Part shown: positions 60,605 through 64,000 of the stretch, one piece after another | Position numbering within the stretch: the first letter of the stretch is position 1 | Layout of the letters: every line of letters starts with the position of its first letter | Source: Methylocella tundrae | GTDB taxonomy: Bacteria > Pseudomonadota > Alphaproteobacteria > Rhizobiales > Beijerinckiaceae | Assembly (NCBI RefSeq): GCF_901905185.1 | Contig: NZ_CABFMQ020000075.1 | Coordinates: forward strand, 1-64,000 | Direction of reading: 5' to 3' | DNA: 64,000 bases | Notes under the pieces: generated by a model | The model's database searches: none | Seen by the model: the letters and a program-made list of their open reading frames with translations, nothing else | Told to the model about the DNA's origin: nothing | Program-made: the position numbers and the translations under genes

Positions 60605-61417
60605 TTGAAACTTCGAATCGGTTACGAAATCAGCTATGAATTTCCCCAGCCGACCCCGCTGATCGGCATGTTGAACGTGCATTATTCGCGCGTCGCTGAC
60701 CTCGCCGAGCCCGATCACATCAAGACGTTCCCATCGGTTCCGATTTCTGGCTACCGCGACATGTACGGAAACTGGTGCAGCCGCATCCTCGCGCCCGCGG
60801 GGAGGATGACGCTGTCGACCGACGCCATCATCTCCGACTCGGGTCTTGCCGACGACATCGCGCCAGGCGCCGCGCAGATGCCGGTCGAAGCCCTTCCCGA
60901 AGAGGCGATCCTGTTTCTCCTTCCGAGCCGCTTTTGCGACAGCGACCGTCTGCTGGATCTCGCCTGGACCTTGTTCGGGCAGACCAAACCCGGCTGGGAG
61001 CGGGTTCAGGCGATCTGCGACTTTACCCATCAGCGCATCGAGTTCGGATATCATTTTGCGCGCGTGACGCGCACCGCCTCGGAAGCCTATCAGGAAGGGC
61101 AGGGGGTCTGCCGCGACTACGCCCATCTCGCCGTCGCGTTCTGCCGCGCGCTCAACATTCCGGCGCGTTATTGCACCGGATATCTCGGCGACGTCGGCAT
61201 GCCGCCGCCTTATCCGCCGGGCGATTTCGCCGCCTGGTTCGAGGTCTATCTCGGCGGTCAATGGCGCACCTTCGATGCGCGCAACAATGAGCCGCGCATC
61301 GGCCGCGTTCTCCTGGCGCGCGGCAGAGACGCCGCCGACGTCGCCATTACGACGACGTTTGGACCCAATACGCTGGCCGGCTTCCGGGTGTGGACAGATG
61401 AAGTATTGGACGCCTGA
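60605..61417 (+). CDS. Transglutaminase-like family protein lacking the expected catalytic His
   Basis: The 270-residue protein has a transglutaminase-like N-terminal domain (MKLRIGYEISYEFPQPTPLI region) and the transglutaminase core. The catalytic Cys is in GVCRDYAHLAVAFCRALN, and the Asp in WRTFDARNN, but the usual HAW is AAW (GDFAAWFEVYLGG). I chose TTG at 60605 because GGAGA lies six bases upstream; the longer frame from 60497 has no homology. The replaced His may make it a pseudoenzyme or a different type of hydrolase; related rhizobial proteins may share this. Confidence 0.8.
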   Translation: MKLRIGYEISYEFPQPTPLIGMLNVHYSRVADLAEPDHIKTFPSVPISGYRDMYGNWCSRILAPAGRMTLSTDAIISDSGLADDIAPGAAQMPVEALPEEAILFLLPSRFCDSDRLLDLAWTLFGQTKPGWERVQAICDFTHQRIEFGYHFARVTRTASEAYQEGQGVCRDYAHLAVAFCRALNIPARYCTGYLGDVGMPPPYPPGDFAAWFEVYLGGQWRTFDARNNEPRIGRVLLARGRDAADVAITTTFGPNTLAGFRVWTDEVLDA

Positions 61418-61527
61418 GTTCAGCGACGGCGGATCGCCGTCCTCACTTCCGTGGCTGCGGCCTTAACCGCGCCAGCCGCCGAAGTTTCACGCAAGGAGGG
61501 CGTCAGTTCAGCTGAGAAGACGCCGAT

Positions 61528-61571
61528 AAAAAAAGAGCGGGTTTGCCGATTTCCTCGGACAACATCCGCTC
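61528..61571 (-). terminator. Terminator downstream of the F0 ATP synthase genes
   Basis: On the minus strand the stem gagcgg/ccgctc, with an inner ccga/tcgg stem in the loop, is followed by seven T residues. It lies about 100 bases beyond the atpF stop. Confidence 0.5.
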
Positions 61572-61667
61572 CTGATCTCGCATGATCTCTGAGACGTTCG
61601 TAACTTCTTTCGCTTATGCCTTTGAACGCATGATGTGGGTCCGAAAAGTCTGCAATGGCATCATGCT

Positions 61668-62150
61668 TTAGTGAAACAGCCCTTTCAGATCGGCGATGCC
61701 CTTTTGAATGAGCTGCTCGCCAAAGGGCCCCTTCGCCTGATCTTTGAGAACGAGGCCAGCGGCCCTTGTCGCGGCGTCGGCCGCGGCTGCGCGTACTTCG
61801 GCCGTCGCTTGGGACTCGGCTGTCGCGATCTTGTCCTGCGCCTGCCTGGTGCGCCGCTGGATGAATTCCTGTAGCCGGTCGGCGGCTTCCTTGGCGAGAC
61901 GATCGGCTTCGGCATGAGCCTGCGCGACAACGGCTGCCGCCTCGGCCTCGGCGTCAGCGAGCCGCTTGCCGAAAGAGGCGAGAACGGCCTCGGCTTCGGC
62001 GCGCAGCCTTTCGGCCTCGGCGAGTTCGGCCTTGATCCTGTCGGCGCGATGATCGAGCGCCGCGTTGAGTTTTTTATGGACGCCGAGATAGGCAAGCAGG
62101 CCAACGAAAAGGATGAATCCAAAGGCGACGAAAGTTTCTTCGTTCAGCAT
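61668..62150 (-). CDS. atpF: ATP synthase F0 subunit b
   Basis: The 160-residue stator subunit has an N-terminal membrane helix (FVAFGFILFVGLLAYLGV) and a long Ala/Glu/Arg-rich coiled coil. GGAGAGAG precedes the ATG. It is the last gene of the F0 cluster; the F1 genes are not in this window, as is typical for Rhizobiales. Confidence 0.94.
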   Translation of the reverse strand: MLNEETFVAFGFILFVGLLAYLGVHKKLNAALDHRADRIKAELAEAERLRAEAEAVLASFGKRLADAEAEAAAVVAQAHAEADRLAKEAADRLQEFIQRRTRQAQDKIATAESQATAEVRAAAADAATRAAGLVLKDQAKGPFGEQLIQKGIADLKGLFH

Positions 62151-62165
62151 CGTCTCTCTCCGGCC

Positions 62166-62723
62166 TTAAGCTTTGGCTTGGGTGACGGCCGCTTTGACCG
62201 CATTCTGGTCGGCGGGCTTGCCGGTGATCCGTTCGACGATGGCGGCGGCCGCGTCTGCGGCGATCATTCCGACATTGTCCATCGCTTTGGCTTTGGTTTC
62301 GACGATCTGCTTTTCGGAGGCGGCGAGCTTGGCGTTGAGGTCGGCCTCCAGCGCGTGCCGCTTCTCGTCGTTTTCCGCGTTGATCTTCGCCTGCGTTTGC
62401 TGGGCGAGGGCCTGCGCCTTGGCTCTGGCGTCGGCGATGGTTTTGTCCTGCTCCGCGGCGGCTTTTTCCGACTTTTCGCGGGCGGCGTGAGCCTCGTGCA
62501 AATCCTGCCTGATCTTGCCGGCGCGGGTATGGAGGATATTTTCGACGCGCGGCAGCGCGATCCTCGACATCAGATAATAGAAAAGCCCGAACGTAATCGC
62601 GAGCCAGATCAGCGTCGAGGCGAAACTGGCCGAATCGAATGGCGGAAAGGCATGCGCCCCATGGTCTATGTCAGCCGGCTCGACTGTGCCGCTGGTGTGG
62701 CCTTCGGGTGTATGACTAGCCAT
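62166..62723 (-). CDS. atpF': ATP synthase F0 subunit b'
   Basis: The 185-residue second stator subunit has an N-terminal His/Pro-rich extension, a transmembrane helix (ASTLIWLAITFGLFYYLM) and the b' family stretch RIALPRVENILHTRAGKI. The rest is coiled coil. Having separate b and b' subunits is typical of alphaproteobacteria and phototrophs. It lies 15 bases before atpF. Confidence 0.94.
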   Translation of the reverse strand: MASHTPEGHTSGTVEPADIDHGAHAFPPFDSASFASTLIWLAITFGLFYYLMSRIALPRVENILHTRAGKIRQDLHEAHAAREKSEKAAAEQDKTIADARAKAQALAQQTQAKINAENDEKRHALEADLNAKLAASEKQIVETKAKAMDNVGMIAADAAAAIVERITGKPADQNAVKAAVTQAKA

Positions 62724-62813
62724 TGTCCAATTCCTGCGTCAAATCCTGAGCGAAAAGTCCGATGCAAAAAGATGCGCCCGGACTGTTTCCGCCCGGGCGC
62801 AACGCATTTGACG

Positions 62814-63041
62814 TTAAAGCACGAAAAGCAGAAGAATCGCCACGAGGAAGGCGAAAATGCCCAAGCCTTCCGCAAGCGCCGCGCCAATGAAGGCGCGCCC
62901 GAACTGAGCGTCGGATGCCGTTGGATTGCGCAGGGCGCCGGAAAGAAAATTGCCGAAAATCAGGCCGACGCCGATGGCGGCGGCGCCCATGCCGATGGCG
63001 GCGAGACCGGCGCCGATGAATTTAGCTGCAACGGGATCCAT
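62814..63041 (-). CDS. atpE: ATP synthase F0 subunit c
   Basis: The 75-residue proteolipid has two transmembrane helices joined by the polar loop RNPTASDAQ. The proton-carrying Glu58 is in [13 protein letters not shown]; the glycine-rich first helix is intact. AGGAG precedes the ATG. It forms the rotating c-ring. Confidence 0.96.
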   Translation of the reverse strand: MDPVAAKFIGAGLAAIGMGAAAIGVGLIFGNFLSGALRNPTASDAQFGRAFIGAALAEGLGIFAFLVAILLLFVL

Positions 63042-63095
63042 GTTTTACTCCTGGAGGCTTACGGAAGCGGGCGCTGATCTGTTGTTGATATTTAT

Positions 63096-63848
63096 TCAGT
63101 GACCCGGATGAATTGCGTCGTTCAGATAGACGCAAGTGAGAATGGCGAAGACATAGGCCTGCAGCGCGGCCACAAACAGTTCGAAGCCCGTGAGCACGAC
63201 GATGCCAATGAGAGGAAGCGGCGCGACTATGGCGTAAGCGCCGGCGCCGAGGAGAGCGGCGACGAAGCCGCCCAGAACCTTCAAGGTGATGTGACCCGCC
63301 AGCATGTTCGCAAACAGACGAACCGAAAGGCTGATCGGGCGCGAAGCGAAGGAAATGACCTCGATCAGCGCGATGAATGGCAGCAGCGCCGGCGCCACTC
63401 CCGACGGCACGAAGAGGCCGAGGAAATGCGTCCCGTGGCGGATGACGCCATAGACGATGACCATGCCGATGACGAGCGCTGCGAGCGCGAAGGTCACGAT
63501 GATCTGGCTCGTCACGGAAAAGCTATAAGGAATGACCCCGATGATGTTCGCAAAGAACACGAAGAGAAACAGCGTGAAGACGAACGGAAAAAACCTCATC
63601 CCGTCCTGGCCGGAGGTCATCCGCACTGTATTCGCCACGAATTCGTAACTCATCTCGGCGGCCGATTGCAGCCGGCCGGGAATGAGCGAACGCGATGATG
63701 TGCCGACGATCATCAGCGCCGACGCCGCGAGAATGATAATCAGCATGAACAGGGACGAGTTGGTGAAGGACGCGTCAATGCCGAAAGGATGCAGGCTGAT
63801 GATCGGTTCTACCTTGAACTGATGGATCGGATCCATTGCTTCTGCCAC
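63096..63848 (-). CDS. atpB: ATP synthase F0 subunit a
   Basis: The 250-residue membrane subunit provides the proton half-channels. The essential Arg is in [17 protein letters not shown], and the C-terminal [18 protein letters not shown] is conserved. The start is GTG at 63848 with AAGGGG seven bases upstream; an ATG four codons later is an alternative. It lies 54 bases before atpE. Confidence 0.95.
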   Translation of the reverse strand: MAEAMDPIHQFKVEPIISLHPFGIDASFTNSSLFMLIIILAASALMIVGTSSRSLIPGRLQSAAEMSYEFVANTVRMTSGQDGMRFFPFVFTLFLFVFFANIIGVIPYSFSVTSQIIVTFALAALVIGMVIVYGVIRHGTHFLGLFVPSGVAPALLPFIALIEVISFASRPISLSVRLFANMLAGHITLKVLGGFVAALLGAGAYAIVAPLPLIGIVVLTGFELFVAALQAYVFAILTCVYLNDAIHPGH

Positions 63849-63918
63849 GTGCGAACCCCTTCGTATGACTTTGATTCCGGCCCCGATGTCAAAAACGCCG
63901 GAGCCGCCGCTTCAACCC

Positions 63919-64000
63919 TCAAGGCTTCGTGCCCGGAGGTTTGACGGCGATGCGATACACATTCCAAAATCCCGCCGCCGTCCCCAGCAGGAGGAGGACG
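63919..64000 (-). CDS. atpI: AtpI, ATP synthase assembly protein, 3' end only
   Basis: The last 27 residues of a minus-strand gene enter from the right edge: LLGTAAGFWNVYRIAVKPP and then GTKP before TGA at 63919-63921. This matches the C-terminus of alphaproteobacterial AtpI, which guides c-ring assembly. Position immediately before atpB is typical. Confidence 0.8.
   Translation of the reverse strand, partial: VLLLLGTAAGFWNVYRIAVKPPGTKP

Overview
The window is chromosomal DNA from a high-GC alphaproteobacterium. It is almost certainly Rhizobiales (Hyphomicrobiales), and the overall gene set fits a Beijerinckiaceae/Methylocystaceae-type methylotroph or relative; the family level is inference. 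Lineage clues are a Porin_2-type porin, Omp25/31-like small beta-barrels, rpsF-rpsR-DUF2232-rplI, lptM-lysA-TIGR02302, an ATP synthase with a b' subunit, ClpS/ClpA, a phasin and DUF6460/DUF2147 proteins. Almost everything is core housekeeping. No insertion sequence, prophage, integrase or CRISPR array is visible.

Layout. 1-2330: end of a J-domain protein and a D,D-carboxypeptidase/SPOR fusion, divergent from a phasin with a clear promoter (2468-2496). 3428-6350: clpS-clpA. 6430-11332: HIT protein, FemAB/DUF482 protein, flavin amine oxidase and a divergent amino-acid permease. 11416-16816: ruvX, UPF0173 hydrolase, P-type cation ATPase and alpha/beta hydrolase. 16950-21070: gatC-gatA-(TIR protein)-gatB. 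21755-25844: histone H1-like protein, secreted proteins, tRNA-Ser(GCU) and a porin. 26074-28690 (minus): rpsF-rpsR-DUF2232-rplI. 29609-35286: fabD-fabG-acpP-fabF-mltG. 35377-41248 (minus): rimO, three tandem outer-membrane beta-barrels and chrA, with a decayed multicopper-oxidase tail beyond it. 41666-44546 (minus): petA-petB-petC (cytochrome bc1). 44730-50563: trmL, globin-coupled chemoreceptor, hemF, DUF2158-like protein, phosphopantetheinyl transferase and pyrD. 50587-55945: DUF6460 protein, gpmA, alkB, nitrilase, peptide-binding protein, cobalamin adenosyltransferase and a HIG1-like protein. 56056-61417: TIGR02302, lysA, lptM-like lipoprotein and a transglutaminase-like protein. 61668-64000 (minus): F0 ATP synthase genes atpI-B-E-b'-b.

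The most unusual arrangement is a TIR-domain protein (18777-19586) set between gatA and gatB of the tRNA amidotransferase operon. It starts on the base after the gatA stop and overlaps the gatB start by ATGA, so it looks translationally coupled at both ends. Its base composition and codon use look unlike its neighbours and its N-terminal half is unrecognised. This is the best candidate for an undescribed system: possibly a NADase/defence protein tied to translation of an essential Glu/Asp-tRNA amidotransferase.

Other items of note are a two-hairpin CTAG-bounded repeat that supplies stop codons to three neighbouring genes, three tandem beta-barrel genes in which two carry near-identical terminators, a transglutaminase-like protein lacking the expected catalytic His, and the multicopper-oxidase remnant beside chrA and a repeat copy.
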